A stretch of DNA of 64,000 nucleotides from Rubrivivax sp. A210 (GCF_904426505.1 NZ_CAJGBN010000012.1:1-64000); one strand, 5' to 3'. Positions 18,533 through 27,804 are shown, counted from the first letter of the stretch. Notes: generated by a model not told the origin, from the sequence alone. Translations and numbers: made by a program.

Positions 18533-19414
18533 ATGAACAGCCCCCAAGACTTCGACAGCTTCCTCGACCAGGCCTGGGACGACCACGCCGAAGACGCCGC
18601 CGGCGTGGCCGCGCGGCTGGCCTCCCAGGGCCTGACCGTGGCCAGCGCCGCCGGCCACATCGCGCCGCTGGCCCAGTTGGCCCACCACGTCTGGGGCGAG
18701 CATCTGGGCGACTGGGCCACTGGCCGCGCCTGGCTGGTTCGGCTCGGCGCCCACGACGCGGCGGATGACGTCGGCCGCGCCGCGGTGGCACGCTGCACCG
18801 CCAGCCTGGACCTGAGCGAGGGCCGTGTAGACCCGCGCGGCGGCCTGACCGCCTCCGAGCGCATCCGCGTGGTCGCCATGGCGGCGGCCAACCTGGCCGA
18901 GCGCGACACCCCGCGCGCCAGCATGCTGTTCGAGCAGGCCCTGGCCGAGGCCGATGGCGCCGGTCTGGCCGACAGCGACCCCATGCACCGCGCGCTGGCC
19001 GTCACCGGCAACAACCTGGCCTGTACGCTGGAAGAGAAGCCGCGGCGGTCAGCCGCCGAGCGCCAGCTGATGATCCGCGCCGCGCAGGCGGCACGCCGCC
19101 ACTGGGCCATCGCCGGCACCTGGCGCGAGACGGCGCGTGCCGAGTCGCGCCTGGCGATGAGCTGGCTGCAGGCCGGCGAGCCGTCGCAGGCCCGCCACCA
19201 CGCCCGCCTGGGTCTGGAACTGGTGCTGGCCCAGGAGGGCCCAGCGCTGGAGCAGTTCCTGGCCTGGGCCGCACTGGGCCGGGTCGACCTCGTCGCCGGC
19301 AACCAGGACGGCCACCAGACGGCGCAGGCAGGCGCACGCGCCGCCTTTGGCGCATTGGCAGACGACGAGCGCGTCTGGTGCCAGGAGATCCTGGACCAGA
19401 TGGCCGCAACCTGA
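18533..19414 (+). CDS. Uncharacterised alpha-helical (TPR-like) protein
   Basis: 293 residues, not assigned to a named family. It is almost entirely predicted helix with alternating Ala/Leu/Arg pairs, for example MAAANLAERDTPRASMLFEQALAEAD and RLAMSWLQAGEPSQARHHARLGLELV, which look like degenerate tetratricopeptide repeats. There is no signal peptide, so it is probably cytoplasmic. It is divergent from yebC with about 106 bp between the starts, and is followed by 150 bp before the dehydrogenase locus. Base composition matches its neighbours. Function unknown; a protein-protein interaction scaffold is the most that can be inferred. Confidence 0.75.
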   Translation: MNSPQDFDSFLDQAWDDHAEDAAGVAARLASQGLTVASAAGHIAPLAQLAHHVWGEHLGDWATGRAWLVRLGAHDAADDVGRAAVARCTASLDLSEGRVDPRGGLTASERIRVVAMAAANLAERDTPRASMLFEQALAEADGAGLADSDPMHRALAVTGNNLACTLEEKPRRSAAERQLMIRAAQAARRHWAIAGTWRETARAESRLAMSWLQAGEPSQARHHARLGLELVLAQEGPALEQFLAWAALGRVDLVAGNQDGHQTAQAGARAAFGALADDERVWCQEILDQMAAT

Positions 19415-19564
19415 CGCGCAGGACCGCGCGTCTGGCGCGGTGCCGCAGTCGGCATCGGGTCGAACCCGGTAAACAGCCGTTTATGACCTTTGGCGGCCTG
19501 CGGGTGGAATACTGCCCCCGGCCGGCGCAGACCGGCGCCCGATACCCCGACAGGAGACAAGACG

Positions 19565-20194
19565 ATGCGCGTGATCCCCATCGCGGCCCGGCGTGAGCCC
19601 GCGGCCGCCTGCGACGACGAATCCGGCGAAATCCCCCGCCTCAATCTGCCGTTGGCGCGGCGCGACTTCCTCAAGGGTTCGGGCGTGCTGATGGGCACCA
19701 TCGCCACCGGCTCCGTGCTGGCGGCGCTGGCGCCGTCGCCGGTGTGGGCCGTCGAGCTCAAGACACTGAGCAAGGGCGAGGGCGAGGCGCTGATGAAGAT
19801 GGGGCGCACGCTGTACCCGCACGCCAAGTTGCCCGACGCCGTGTACGCGCTGCTGGCCAAGGATCTGGACGCGGCAGCCGCCGCCGATGCCGCCACCGCC
19901 ACGATGCTGCGCGAAGGCCTGGCCGGGCTGGACAAGGCCGTCGGCGGACGCTTTGCCAAGGCCAGCGACGCCAAGCGTCTGGCCGCCGTCAAGGCCATCG
20001 AAGGCAGCCCCTTCTTCGGCGCCGTGCGCGGCAAGTGCGTCACCTCGCTCTACGACAACGACATGGCCTACGCCGTGTTCGGCTACCCCGGCGCCTCCTT
20101 CGACAAGGGCGGCTACATCACGCGCGGCTTCCAGGACCTGAAGTGGCTGCCCGCGCCCGACGAGGCCGCCAGCCCCAAGCCCTTCATGGGCTGA
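19565..20194 (+). CDS. Tat-exported small subunit of a GMC-type dehydrogenase (gluconate 2-dehydrogenase subunit 3-like)
   Basis: 209 residues. A twin-arginine signal LARRDFLKGSG (R32, R33) is followed by a hydrophobic core and an Ala-X-Ala-like cleavage site near residue 62 (SPVWA). The mature part is a small helical domain like the third subunit of membrane-associated gluconate or sorbitol dehydrogenases, which stabilises and co-exports the flavin subunit. The start has a good Shine-Dalgarno (CAGGAGA). The next gene, the GMC flavoprotein, lacks its own signal, so it is presumably carried across by this subunit as a hitchhiker. Confidence 0.8.
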   Translation: MRVIPIAARREPAAACDDESGEIPRLNLPLARRDFLKGSGVLMGTIATGSVLAALAPSPVWAVELKTLSKGEGEALMKMGRTLYPHAKLPDAVYALLAKDLDAAAAADAATATMLREGLAGLDKAVGGRFAKASDAKRLAAVKAIEGSPFFGAVRGKCVTSLYDNDMAYAVFGYPGASFDKGGYITRGFQDLKWLPAPDEAASPKPFMG

Positions 20195-20289
20195 GGCCGG
20201 CCCACGCGGGCCTGGCCCGCACCTGAACGTCGAGCGCCCGGGCCCGCTGCGGCCAGGGCCGTGCATTCATAAGAAAGCAGGAGACATCC

Positions 20290-21858
20290 ATGGCGAAATT
20301 CGAACAGGGCGACGATTCGGTCGTCGTCATCATCGGCTCGGGCGCAGGCGGCGGCACGCTGGCCAACGAGCTGTGCCAGAAGGGCATCAAGGTGGTGGTG
20401 CTGGAGGCTGGCGCCCGCCAGTCCACGGCCAGCTTCATCAACGATGAATGGAAGTCCTTCGTCCAGCTGGCCTGGCTGGACCCGCGCACCACCTCGGGCA
20501 GCTGGCGCGTCGCGAAAGACTTCTCGGGCCTGCCGGCCTGGATCTGCAAGACCGTGGGCGGCACCACCACGCACTGGGCCGGCGCCTCGCTGCGCTTCCA
20601 GGCGCACGAGTTCAAGGCCAGGACCACCTACGGCGGCATTGCCGGCACCAACCTGGCCGACTGGCCGCTGACGCTGGCCGAGCTCGAACCCTGGTATGCC
20701 AAGGCCGAGGACAAGATGGGTGTCACGCGCACCCACGGCATTCCCGGCCTGCCCGGCAACAACAACTACAAGGTGATGCACGCCGGCGCCAAGAAGCTGG
20801 GCTACCAGGACGTACACACCGGCAACATGGCCATCAACAGCGTGCCGCGCCATGGCCGCGGGCGCTGCATGCAGATCGGCTTCTGCTTCCAGGGCTGCAA
20901 GAGCGGCGCCAAGTGGAGCACGCTGTACACCGAGATCCCGGCCGCCGAACGCACCGGCAACCTCGACCTGCGTCCCGAATCGCACGTCGTGCGCATCGAG
21001 CACGACGATGCCGGCAAGGCCACGGGCGTCGTCTACTTCGACAAGGATGGCAAGGAGCAGCGCCAGAAGGCGCGCCTGGTCTGCGTGGCCGGCAACTCCA
21101 TCGAGACGCCACGCCTGCTGCTGCTGTCGGCCTCGAGCAAGTTCCCCGACGGCCTGGCCAATTCATCGGGCCAGGTGGGGCGCAACTACATGCGCCACAT
21201 GACCGGCTCGGTCTACGCCGCCTTCAAGCAGCCGGTACACATGTACCGCGGCACCACCATGGCCGGCATCATCCGCGACGAGGCCCGCCACGACACCAAG
21301 CGCGGCTTTGCCGGCGGCTACGAGCTCGAGACGCTGGCGCTGGGCATACCCTTCATGGCCGCTTTCCTCAACCCGGGCGGCTGGGGCGCCGACTTCTCAT
21401 GGTGGATGGACCACTACACCCACCTCGCCGGCATGTGGCTGGTGGGCGAGGACATGCCGCGCGAGAGCAACCGCGTCACCCTCAACAAGGCGGTGAAGGA
21501 CAAGTACGGCAATGCCGCGCCCAATGTCCACTTCGACGATCACGACAACGACGTGGCAATGCGCAACCACGCCTTCGCCCAGGGCGAAAAGGTCTACCAG
21601 GCCGCCGGCGCCATCCGCACCTTCCGCACCCCACCCTACCCGAGCACGCACAACCTGGGCACCTGCCGCATGGGCGCCTCGGCCAAGGACAGCGTCTGCA
21701 ACGCCTTCGGCCAGACCCACGACGTGCCCAACCTCTTCATCTCCGACGGCAGCCAGTTCACCACCGGCGGCGCCGAGAACCCGACGCTGACCATCGTGAC
21801 CCTGGCCATTCGCCAGGCCGACCACATCGCCAAGCTGATGAGCCAGCGCGCGATCTAA
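20290..21858 (+). CDS. GMC-family FAD-dependent dehydrogenase (large subunit)
   Basis: 522 residues. The N-terminal ADP-binding motif VVIIGSGAGGGTLANEL with the acidic VVLEAG strand end binds FAD. The C-terminal GMC domain has STHNLGTCRMG and GGAENPTLTI, carrying the catalytic His and Asn. A TTTHWAGASLRF block marks the gluconate/sorbitol dehydrogenase branch. No signal peptide is present. Located 95 bp after the Tat-signal small subunit, with SD AGGAGA. It should oxidise a polyol, sugar acid or alcohol and pass electrons to a cytochrome; the cytochrome c at 23998 is a candidate. Substrate undetermined. Confidence 0.88.
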   Translation: MAKFEQGDDSVVVIIGSGAGGGTLANELCQKGIKVVVLEAGARQSTASFINDEWKSFVQLAWLDPRTTSGSWRVAKDFSGLPAWICKTVGGTTTHWAGASLRFQAHEFKARTTYGGIAGTNLADWPLTLAELEPWYAKAEDKMGVTRTHGIPGLPGNNNYKVMHAGAKKLGYQDVHTGNMAINSVPRHGRGRCMQIGFCFQGCKSGAKWSTLYTEIPAAERTGNLDLRPESHVVRIEHDDAGKATGVVYFDKDGKEQRQKARLVCVAGNSIETPRLLLLSASSKFPDGLANSSGQVGRNYMRHMTGSVYAAFKQPVHMYRGTTMAGIIRDEARHDTKRGFAGGYELETLALGIPFMAAFLNPGGWGADFSWWMDHYTHLAGMWLVGEDMPRESNRVTLNKAVKDKYGNAAPNVHFDDHDNDVAMRNHAFAQGEKVYQAAGAIRTFRTPPYPSTHNLGTCRMGASAKDSVCNAFGQTHDVPNLFISDGSQFTTGGAENPTLTIVTLAIRQADHIAKLMSQRAI

Positions 21859-21887
21859 GGCGCAGGCGGAACAGGAGGACAGCGCCC

Positions 21888-22226
21888 ATGTGCGAATACT
21901 TCGTCAAGGCCGACCCCATCGCCTACGAGCAGCGCACGCGCAGCGTGCGCATCCATGGCGTGCTCACCAGCATCCGGCTCGAGAACATGGCCTGGGACAT
22001 CCTGGCCGAGATGGCCGATGCCGAGAGCTGCACCACCAACCACCTCATCGTGACCTTCCACGACGAGATCATGGCCCATCGGGGCGAGGTGCCCAACTTC
22101 GCCTCCTTCCTGCGCGTCACCTGCATGCGCTACCTGCGCCGCCAGCTGATGGCGGCCGAACGCGAACGCCCTACCGTCGCGCCGCCGCCCAAGGTGGTGG
22201 CGCTGGGCGCTCGCGCCTCACGTTGA
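21888..22226 (+). CDS. Ribbon-helix-helix domain protein
   Basis: 112 residues starting MCEYFVKADPIAYEQRTRSVRIHGVLTSIRLE, the pattern of the RHH_4-type small proteins in which the ribbon strand RSVRIHGVLTSIRL precedes two helices and ends with NFASFLRVTCMRYLRRQL. RHH folds bind DNA as dimers, so it may regulate this dehydrogenase locus, although some members are found beside oxidoreductases with no proven DNA role. It begins 29 bp after the GMC gene with SD AGGAGG and is probably in the same transcript. Confidence 0.82.
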   Translation: MCEYFVKADPIAYEQRTRSVRIHGVLTSIRLENMAWDILAEMADAESCTTNHLIVTFHDEIMAHRGEVPNFASFLRVTCMRYLRRQLMAAERERPTVAPPPKVVALGARASR

Positions 22227-22252
22227 CCCCCATCCACCGCAAGCCCATCCGC

Positions 22253-22648
22253 ATGGCCAAAGTCATCCATTCCATGATCCGCGTGCTCGATCTCGAGCGC
22301 TCGATGCGCTTCTATGCCGACGCCCTCGGCCTCACCGAGGCCCACCGGCTCGACTTCCCCGACTTCGCACTCGTCTACCTGCGCAATGCCGAGAACGATT
22401 TCGAGATCGAGCTCACCCTCAACAAGGGCCGCACCGAGCCCTACACCCATGGCACCGGGTATGGCCACATCGCCGTCGTGGTTTCCGATGTAGCCGCCAC
22501 CCATGCCGCGCTCTGCCAGCAGGGCTACGAATGCGCGCCCGTCAAGGAGTTCAAACGCGGAGAAGAACTGCTGGCAAGGTTTTTCTTCATTCAAGACCCG
22601 GATGGATACAAGATAGAGATGCTGGAGCGGCACGGCCACTACCAGTGA
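22253..22648 (+). CDS. VOC-family (glyoxalase I-like) protein
   Basis: 131 residues. Two beta-alpha-beta-beta-beta halves are apparent: MIRVLDLERSMRFYADALGL near the start, and GYGHIAVVVSDVAATHAALCQQGY then FFFIQDPDGYKIEMLER at the end. The His and Glu positions of lactoylglutathione lyase (GHIAVVV and KIEMLE) are kept, so it may detoxify methylglyoxal with glutathione, but the VOC superfamily is functionally broad. It sits 26 bp after the RHH gene within the dehydrogenase locus. Confidence 0.85.
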   Translation: MAKVIHSMIRVLDLERSMRFYADALGLTEAHRLDFPDFALVYLRNAENDFEIELTLNKGRTEPYTHGTGYGHIAVVVSDVAATHAALCQQGYECAPVKEFKRGEELLARFFFIQDPDGYKIEMLERHGHYQ

Positions 22649-22682
22649 CAACGCCAACGACAGACACAACGAGGAGACAAGC

Positions 22683-23987
22683 TTGACCAAGACCCCCAAC
22701 CGTTCCGACTACCGACCCGCCTTCCGACTCGGGCTGCTCACCGCCCTGCTGGCTGCCGCCGGCCTGGCCGGTGCGCAGGATGGCACCATCCAGAAGCTGC
22801 AGCAGATGAAGGTCGCCACCACCGACCTCAACATCCCGCTCGTGCCGCAGACCGGCAAGAACGCTGACACCATCCGCGAGAACCTCAAGCGCATCAAGCT
22901 GCCGCCGGGCTTCAAGATCGACCTCTACGCCGTCGTGCCCGATGCCCGCCACATGGCGGTCGCGCCCAGCACCAACATGCTCTTCGTGGGCACGCGCAAG
23001 ACCACGGTCTGGGCCGTCACCAACCGCAACAGCGGCGACATGGCCACCGAGGTCAAGTCCTTCGCGCCCAGCCTGAAGTTCAGCAACCCCAACGGCGTGT
23101 GCTGGACCAAGGACGGCTTTCTCATCGTCGCCGAGCACAACCGCGTGCTCAACTTCCCGGCCGCCGAGTTCTTCTATGAAGGCCCGGACGTGGCGGTGAT
23201 CACTGTCGTCGACCAGGGCAAGCTGGTGCCGCCGGAAGAAGAAAGCTACAACCACGGCGCCCGCACCTGCCGCGTCGCCGACGACGGCAAGCTCCACGTC
23301 ACGCTGGGCCAGCCCTACAACGTGCAGCCCAAGGACAAGGTGGCGCTGTACGAGAAGCTGGGCATAGGCGGCATGGTGCGCATGAACGCCTTCGATGGCT
23401 CGGGCCGGGAGGTGGTTGCTCGCGGCGTGCGCAACCCGGTGGGCATGGACATCAACCCCAAGGACAAGTCGGTCTGGTTCACCGACAACCAGACCGACGG
23501 CATGGGTGACGACACCCCGCCCGGCGAACTGAACCGCATCACCAAGAGCGGCGGCGAGCACTTCGGCTACCCCTTCATCCACGGCAACAGCACCCAGATC
23601 GCCGGCACTGGCGCCGCGCCCGACCTCAAGGGCATGTCGCCGCCTTCCAGCTGGACCAAGCCGCAGCTCGAGTTCCCGGCCCACCAGGCCCAGCTGGGCA
23701 TGACCTTCTACACCGGCAAGATGTTCCCGGCCAAGTACCAGGGCGGCATCTTCGTCGCCTCGCACGGCTCGTGGAACCGCACCAAGCCCAGTGGCGCCCT
23801 CATCAACTTCGTCTCGCTCAAGGGCGACGGCAATGCCGACAAGTCCGAGGTCTTCGCCGAAGGCTGGATCGACGACAACGGCATCTACCGTGGCCGCCCG
23901 GTCGACGTGGCGGTGATGAAGGACGGCTCGCTGCTGATCAGCGACGACTTCGCCGGTGCGCTCTACCGCGTCACCTACGCGCCCTGA
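22683..23987 (+). CDS. Exported sorbosone dehydrogenase-like beta-propeller (PQQ-type sugar dehydrogenase fold)
   Basis: 434 residues with a TTG start preceded by a strong SD (GAGGAG, 7 nt). Residues 1 to about 32 form a Sec signal peptide (LGLLTALLAAAGLAGAQ). The mature protein resembles the COG2133 glucose/sorbosone dehydrogenase propeller: GFKIDLYAVVPDARHMAVAP, GVRNPVGMDINPKDKSVWFTDNQ, GGIFVASHGSWNRTKP, GRPVDVAVMKDGSLLISDD. It probably binds PQQ in the periplasm, although soluble-GDH ligands were not verified one by one. The next gene, a cytochrome c, begins 10 bp later and is the obvious electron acceptor. Confidence 0.86.
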   Translation: MTKTPNRSDYRPAFRLGLLTALLAAAGLAGAQDGTIQKLQQMKVATTDLNIPLVPQTGKNADTIRENLKRIKLPPGFKIDLYAVVPDARHMAVAPSTNMLFVGTRKTTVWAVTNRNSGDMATEVKSFAPSLKFSNPNGVCWTKDGFLIVAEHNRVLNFPAAEFFYEGPDVAVITVVDQGKLVPPEEESYNHGARTCRVADDGKLHVTLGQPYNVQPKDKVALYEKLGIGGMVRMNAFDGSGREVVARGVRNPVGMDINPKDKSVWFTDNQTDGMGDDTPPGELNRITKSGGEHFGYPFIHGNSTQIAGTGAAPDLKGMSPPSSWTKPQLEFPAHQAQLGMTFYTGKMFPAKYQGGIFVASHGSWNRTKPSGALINFVSLKGDGNADKSEVFAEGWIDDNGIYRGRPVDVAVMKDGSLLISDDFAGALYRVTYAP

Positions 23988-23997
23988 GGAAGCAGCG

Positions 23998-24351
23998 ATG
24001 CGAGTGTCGAATCGCAAGCCGGGTTTGGTGCTCGTGCCGATGTTCGCCCTGGTGTTGACTGCGGCCTGGGCGGCACCCGCCGCCTGGGCTCAGGATGCCA
24101 AGCTCGGCCGCCAGAAGGCCCAGCCCTGCATGGTGTGCCACGGCACCAACGGGCTGTCCACCCAGCCCGATGCGCCCAACCTGGCGGGCCAGCCGGCCCT
24201 TTACCTGCGCACCCAGCTCAAGGCCTACCAGAGCGGCGAGCGCCGCCACGAGACCATGGCGATGATGGCCAAGACGCTGTCCGACGAAGACGTGGCGCAT
24301 GTCGCGGCCTGGTTCTCGTCGATACGCATCGAGGCCCACGTCAAGCCCTGA
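23998..24351 (+). CDS. Periplasmic class I cytochrome c
   Basis: 117 residues. A signal peptide (LVPMFALVLTAAWAAPAAWA) is followed by a single heme-binding CMVCH motif and, near the C terminus, the sequence MAMMAKTLSDEDVAHVAAWFSS, whose Met residues supply the probable axial ligand. This is a cytochrome c553-like electron carrier. It starts 10 bp after the sorbosone dehydrogenase-like gene with SD GAGGAAG, and is the last gene before a strong terminator, so it likely drains electrons from the periplasmic dehydrogenases encoded upstream. Confidence 0.9.
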   Translation: MRVSNRKPGLVLVPMFALVLTAAWAAPAAWAQDAKLGRQKAQPCMVCHGTNGLSTQPDAPNLAGQPALYLRTQLKAYQSGERRHETMAMMAKTLSDEDVAHVAAWFSSIRIEAHVKP

Positions 24352-24377
24352 GCACGCCAACGGACCGGCCCCATCGA

Positions 24378-24399
24378 CCCCCGCGAATGCGGGGGTTTT
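24378..24399 (+). terminator. Intrinsic terminator after cytochrome c
   Basis: A perfect 7-bp GC stem (CCCCCGC at 24378-24384 with GCGGGGG at 24389-24395), a GAAT tetraloop and a TTTT tail lie 26 bp after the cytochrome stop. This is the clearest rho-independent terminator in the window and ends the dehydrogenase locus. Confidence 0.9.
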
Positions 24400-24485
24400 C
24401 GTATCTGCGATGGCATCAGTGCGTCTGTGGACATATTGCACGGATGGCCCAGGGCCAACCGCCCTCTGCCCTAGCGCCTTCCGCC

Positions 24486-25118
24486 ATGAAAACCGCCGTC
24501 ACCACCCTGGCCTGCATGCTCGCCCTGCTGAGCAGCACCGCCGCGTGGGCCCAGGCGTCCACCGATCATGCAGACAGGGTCAGCGCCACCTGGAAGGTAG
24601 GCAGCAGCGCCGAGATCCAGCTTGGCACCGGCAGCAGCGGCTTTGCGCGCGCCGTGGCCGCCGCCCAGGAAGCGCTGGACAAGGCCAGCCCGCTGGCCGT
24701 GAGCTTCCAGAACCGGTCGACGCCATCCTTGACCACCACCTTGTTGCCGGCCGCCATCGAGGTGACGGTGGGTGGCGCAGGCCACGCCATCGAAGTCTTC
24801 GACCTCGGCCAGCGCGCCCGCTCCGCCAAGGCGGAAGCGCCGGCCATGTCCTGCCTGGCCGATTGCGGCGAGTTCACGCTGTCCTTCGATCTCGATGACT
24901 TGCTGGCCGGTGGCGCCAGCCTCAGCGAATGGGTAGGCCTGGACGAAGACGACCCCGGCACCGCCGGCTTCGCCCTGCTGGCCGCCGACCCGGCGGCCGG
25001 CTCGAACCGCAATGCCGCGCTGACGACCACCATCAGCGCCGTGCCCGAGCCCGGCTCCATGCTGCTGATGCTCGGCGGCCTGGCCGCCTTCTCGCGCCGT
25101 CTCTTCCGCCGCGCCTGA
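24486..25118 (+). CDS. PEP-CTERM sorting-signal protein
   Basis: 210 residues with an N-terminal signal peptide ([17 protein letters not shown]) and a C-terminal PEP-CTERM tripartite signal: VPEPGSM, a hydrophobic segment, then a basic end RRLFRRA. Such proteins are cut and anchored by an exosortase, normally during assembly of extracellular polysaccharide or floc matrix. The middle part (about residues 20-180) has no recognised domain. No exosortase lies in the window. Unlike the PEP-CTERM gene at 54449, no GG-N10-GC promoter was found upstream. Confidence 0.85.
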   Translation: MKTAVTTLACMLALLSSTAAWAQASTDHADRVSATWKVGSSAEIQLGTGSSGFARAVAAAQEALDKASPLAVSFQNRSTPSLTTTLLPAAIEVTVGGAGHAIEVFDLGQRARSAKAEAPAMSCLADCGEFTLSFDLDDLLAGGASLSEWVGLDEDDPGTAGFALLAADPAAGSNRNAALTTTISAVPEPGSMLLMLGGLAAFSRRLFRRA

Positions 25119-25189
25119 ACAGCGCCGGCGCGGCCCGCGCGGCGTCTCGCCTTAGACTGCGCGCGCTGTCCACGCCGCGGAGACGCCCC

Positions 25190-26743
25190 ATGCCCGACCC
25201 CATCCTCGTTGCCCAGCGCGGCGACGCCCAATGCCAGCTGCTGCCGGCGCTGGCCAACCGCCACGGCCTCATCACCGGCGCTACCGGCACCGGCAAGACG
25301 ATCTCGCTGCAGACGCTGGCCGAGAGCTTCAGCCGCATCAGCGTGCCGGTGTTCATGGCCGACGTGAAAGGCGATCTCACCGGCATCAGCCAGGCCGGCA
25401 ACATCAGCCCCAAGCTGCGCGCCGTGCTGCAGGAACGAGGCCTTGCCGAACCGCCCGCTGCCGCCTGCCCCACCACGCTGTGGGACGTCTTCGGCGAGCA
25501 GGGCCATCCGGTGCGCGCCACCGTCAGCGACATGGGGCCGCTGCTGCTGGCGCGCATGCTGGCGCTCAACGAGACCCAGCAGGGCGTGCTCAACCTGGTG
25601 TTCAAGATCGCCGACGACAACGGCCTGGCTATCCTGGACATGAAGGACCTGCGCGCCGTGCTGCAGTACGTGGGCGACAACGCGAAGGACTTCACCACCG
25701 AGTACGGCAACATCAGCGCCGCCAGCGTGGGCGCCATCCAGCGCGGCCTGCTGCAGATCGAGGAACAGGGCGGCGACCGCTTCTTCGGCGAGCCCATGCT
25801 CGACATCAGCGACTTCATGCAGACGGTAGACGGCCAGGGCGTGGTCAACATCCTCGCCGCCGACAAGCTGATGAACGCGCCGCGCCTGTACGCCACCTTC
25901 CTGCTGTGGATGCTGTCGGAGCTGTTCGAGCTGCTGCCCGAGGTGGGCGACCTCGAAAAGCCCAAGCTGGTGTTCTTCTTCGACGAGGCCCACCTGCTGT
26001 TCAAGGACGCGCCGGCGGCCCTGGTCGAGCGCATCGAGCTGGTCGTGCGCCTGGTGCGCAGCAAGGGCGTGGGCGTCTACTTCGTGACCCAGAACCCGCT
26101 GGACGTGCCCGACAGCGTGCTGGCGCAACTCGGCAACCGCATCCAGCATGCGCTGCGCGCCTTCACGCCGCGCGACCAGAAGGCGGTGAAGGCCGCCGCC
26201 GAGACCATGCGCGCCAATGCGCAGATCGGCGACATGGCCGCCGCCATCATGGACCTGGCGGTGGGCGAGGCCTTGATCAGCTTCCTCGACGAGAAGGGCC
26301 GGCCCAGCGTCACCGAGCGCGTCTACGTGCTGCCACCGGGCAGCCAGATCGGCCCCGTCTCGCCCGTCCAGCGCCAGGCCCTGCTGCAGGGCTCGCTGGT
26401 GGCCGGCACCTACGAGAAGACGGTGGACCGCGAATCGGCCTACGAGAAGCTCAAGGGCCGCGCAGCCGGCGGCGCCGAAGCGGCCTCGGGTCAGGCGTCA
26501 CCGACGGGCGGCGCGACCCTGCCCACCACGGCCGGTGCGCCGGCCGAAGGCACCGGCGGCGGGCTGATGGACGGCCTCAAGGGCGTGCTCTTCGGCAGCA
26601 CCGGCCCGCGCGGTGGCCGCCACGAAGGCCTGGCCGAGGCGGCGGCGCGCTCGGCCGTGCGCAGCATAGGCTCGGCCGTGGGCCGCGAGATCATCCGCGG
26701 CGTGCTGGGCTCGCTGCTGGGCGGCGGCTCGCGGCGGCGCTGA
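25190..26743 (+). CDS. HerA-like ATPase, DUF853 (YjgR) family
   Basis: 517 residues. The P-loop GATGTGKT (residues 30-37) is near the N terminus, followed by [17 protein letters not shown], a Walker B region [14 protein letters not shown] and a sensor-like [25 protein letters not shown]. The last 80 residues are Gly/Ala-rich and end in [11 protein letters not shown]. The family is related to HerA/FtsK DNA translocases; its cellular job is not established. It has its own short leader and is the last gene before the pigment cluster. Confidence 0.88.
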   Translation: MPDPILVAQRGDAQCQLLPALANRHGLITGATGTGKTISLQTLAESFSRISVPVFMADVKGDLTGISQAGNISPKLRAVLQERGLAEPPAAACPTTLWDVFGEQGHPVRATVSDMGPLLLARMLALNETQQGVLNLVFKIADDNGLAILDMKDLRAVLQYVGDNAKDFTTEYGNISAASVGAIQRGLLQIEEQGGDRFFGEPMLDISDFMQTVDGQGVVNILAADKLMNAPRLYATFLLWMLSELFELLPEVGDLEKPKLVFFFDEAHLLFKDAPAALVERIELVVRLVRSKGVGVYFVTQNPLDVPDSVLAQLGNRIQHALRAFTPRDQKAVKAAAETMRANAQIGDMAAAIMDLAVGEALISFLDEKGRPSVTERVYVLPPGSQIGPVSPVQRQALLQGSLVAGTYEKTVDRESAYEKLKGRAAGGAEAASGQASPTGGATLPTTAGAPAEGTGGGLMDGLKGVLFGSTGPRGGRHEGLAEAAARSAVRSIGSAVGREIIRGVLGSLLGGGSRRR

Positions 26744-26792
26744 CGAGGCAAGGCTCAAGGCCGCAGTCCGGAGCCGCATACCCCCGGCCGCC

Positions 26793-26798
26793 TACAAT
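26793..26798 (+). promoter_or_regulatory. Probable -10 box (TACAAT) of the aryl-polyene operon
   Basis: TACAAT lies 48 bp before the GTG start of the ACP gene, in the only gap (102 bp) between the HerA-like gene and the cluster. No good -35 box accompanies it, as is common for high-GC betaproteobacterial promoters; a factor-dependent promoter is possible. Confidence 0.4.
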
Positions 26799-26845
26799 CC
26801 AGGGCTTCGCGCAGCTGGCGCGCCGACCACCTCCGGGAGCCCTTC

Positions 26846-27148
26846 GTGTCCTTGCCGCAACCCGCCACCGCCGCCGCACCGGCCCAGGATCAGGCCCTTC
26901 TCGAGCGCGAGCTGGCCGAGTTGTTCGTCGCGGCGCTCAATCTCGAAATGGCGGCCTCTGACATCGATGCCACGACGCCGCTGTTCGGCGACGGCCTGGG
27001 GCTGGACTCCATCGACATCCTCGAAGTGGCGCTCGAGGTCTCGCACCGCTACGGCTTCCAGCTGCGCTCGGACGACGAGAACAACCAGAAGATCTTCCAG
27101 AACCTGCGCAGCCTGGCGGCCCATGTCGCCCAGCACCGCACGCAGTAG
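26846..27148 (+). CDS. Acyl carrier protein of the aryl-polyene cluster
   Basis: 100 residues from a GTG start. The phosphopantetheine attachment motif is DGLGLDSIDILE with Ser55. An extra 20-residue Ala/Pro-rich N terminus precedes the four-helix ACP core. It is the first gene of the pigment cluster and would carry the aryl starter and growing polyene for the ketosynthases at 35045 and 38240. Known aryl-polyene clusters often contain two ACPs; only this one is seen here. Confidence 0.9.
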   Translation: MSLPQPATAAAPAQDQALLERELAELFVAALNLEMAASDIDATTPLFGDGLGLDSIDILEVALEVSHRYGFQLRSDDENNQKIFQNLRSLAAHVAQHRTQ

Positions 27149-27158
27149 ACCCGGCGCC

Positions 27159-27794
27159 ATGCCCGCCTGGCGCTACGCGGCCGCGGCCACGGCCCTGGCC
27201 GGCTATGCCCTGCTTTCGCACCTGCTGATGGTGCATGCGGCCCGCGAGCCCTGGGCCGTGGCGGTGCTGTTCGGTCCGCTGCTGCTGGCCGTGGCCGGTG
27301 CCGGCCTGGCGCGCCGCCAGCCCCTGGTGCTGGCCGCCTGCGCCGCCCTGCTGGCGCTGCTGGTGCTGGTCGTGCTGCGCGGTGGCGTGCAGGACATGCA
27401 GCGCCTGTATGTGCTGCAGCACGCCGGCATCCACCTGGCGCTGGCCTTGGGCTTCGGCATCACGCTGCGCCCGGGCGCCACGCCGCTGATCAGCGCCATC
27501 GCAGCGCGCCTGCACCGGACCTTCACGCCCGAGATGCAGGCCTACACGCGCTGGCTCACCGGCCTGTGGGTGCGCTACTTCCTGGCCATGGTGGCATTGT
27601 CCTTCGCCATCTATGCCCTGCTGCCCTGGGAGGCCTGGAGCCTGTTCGGCAACCTGCTCACGCCGCTGGCGGCACTGGCCTTCTTCGTCGGCGAGCACAT
27701 CCTGCGCTACCGTCGCCACCCCGAATTCGAGCGCGTCACGCTGCGCGCCGCCTTCGAGGCCTACCGCGCGGCCGACGCGGCGCGCCGGCCATGA
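27159..27794 (+). CDS. Polytopic inner-membrane protein (COG4648-like) of aryl-polyene clusters
   Basis: 211 residues, very hydrophobic with roughly five or six membrane segments (ATALAGYALLSHLLM, VAVLFGPLLLAVAGAGLA, LVLAACAALLALLVLVV, YFLAMVALSFAIYALLPW and LAALAFFVGEHILRY). The charged C terminus (RRHPEFERVTLRAAFEAYRAAD) should be cytoplasmic. A membrane protein of this type sits between the ACP and the AMP-ligase in aryl-polyene loci, where its exact role is not known. It starts 10 bp after the ACP. Confidence 0.8.
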   Translation: MPAWRYAAAATALAGYALLSHLLMVHAAREPWAVAVLFGPLLLAVAGAGLARRQPLVLAACAALLALLVLVVLRGGVQDMQRLYVLQHAGIHLALALGFGITLRPGATPLISAIAARLHRTFTPEMQAYTRWLTGLWVRYFLAMVALSFAIYALLPWEAWSLFGNLLTPLAALAFFVGEHILRYRRHPEFERVTLRAAFEAYRAADAARRP

Positions 27795-27804
27795 GCACAG
27801 CGTT

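Noticed and set aside
19470..19483. TAAAC-N4-GTTTA dyad before the Tat small subunit gene
   Set aside because: Only 5-bp arms; too short to separate from chance without other copies.
24411..24485. Possible sigma-54 promoter for the first PEP-CTERM gene (TGGACATATTGCA)
   Set aside because: The GG and GC elements are separated by 7 bp rather than the required 10.
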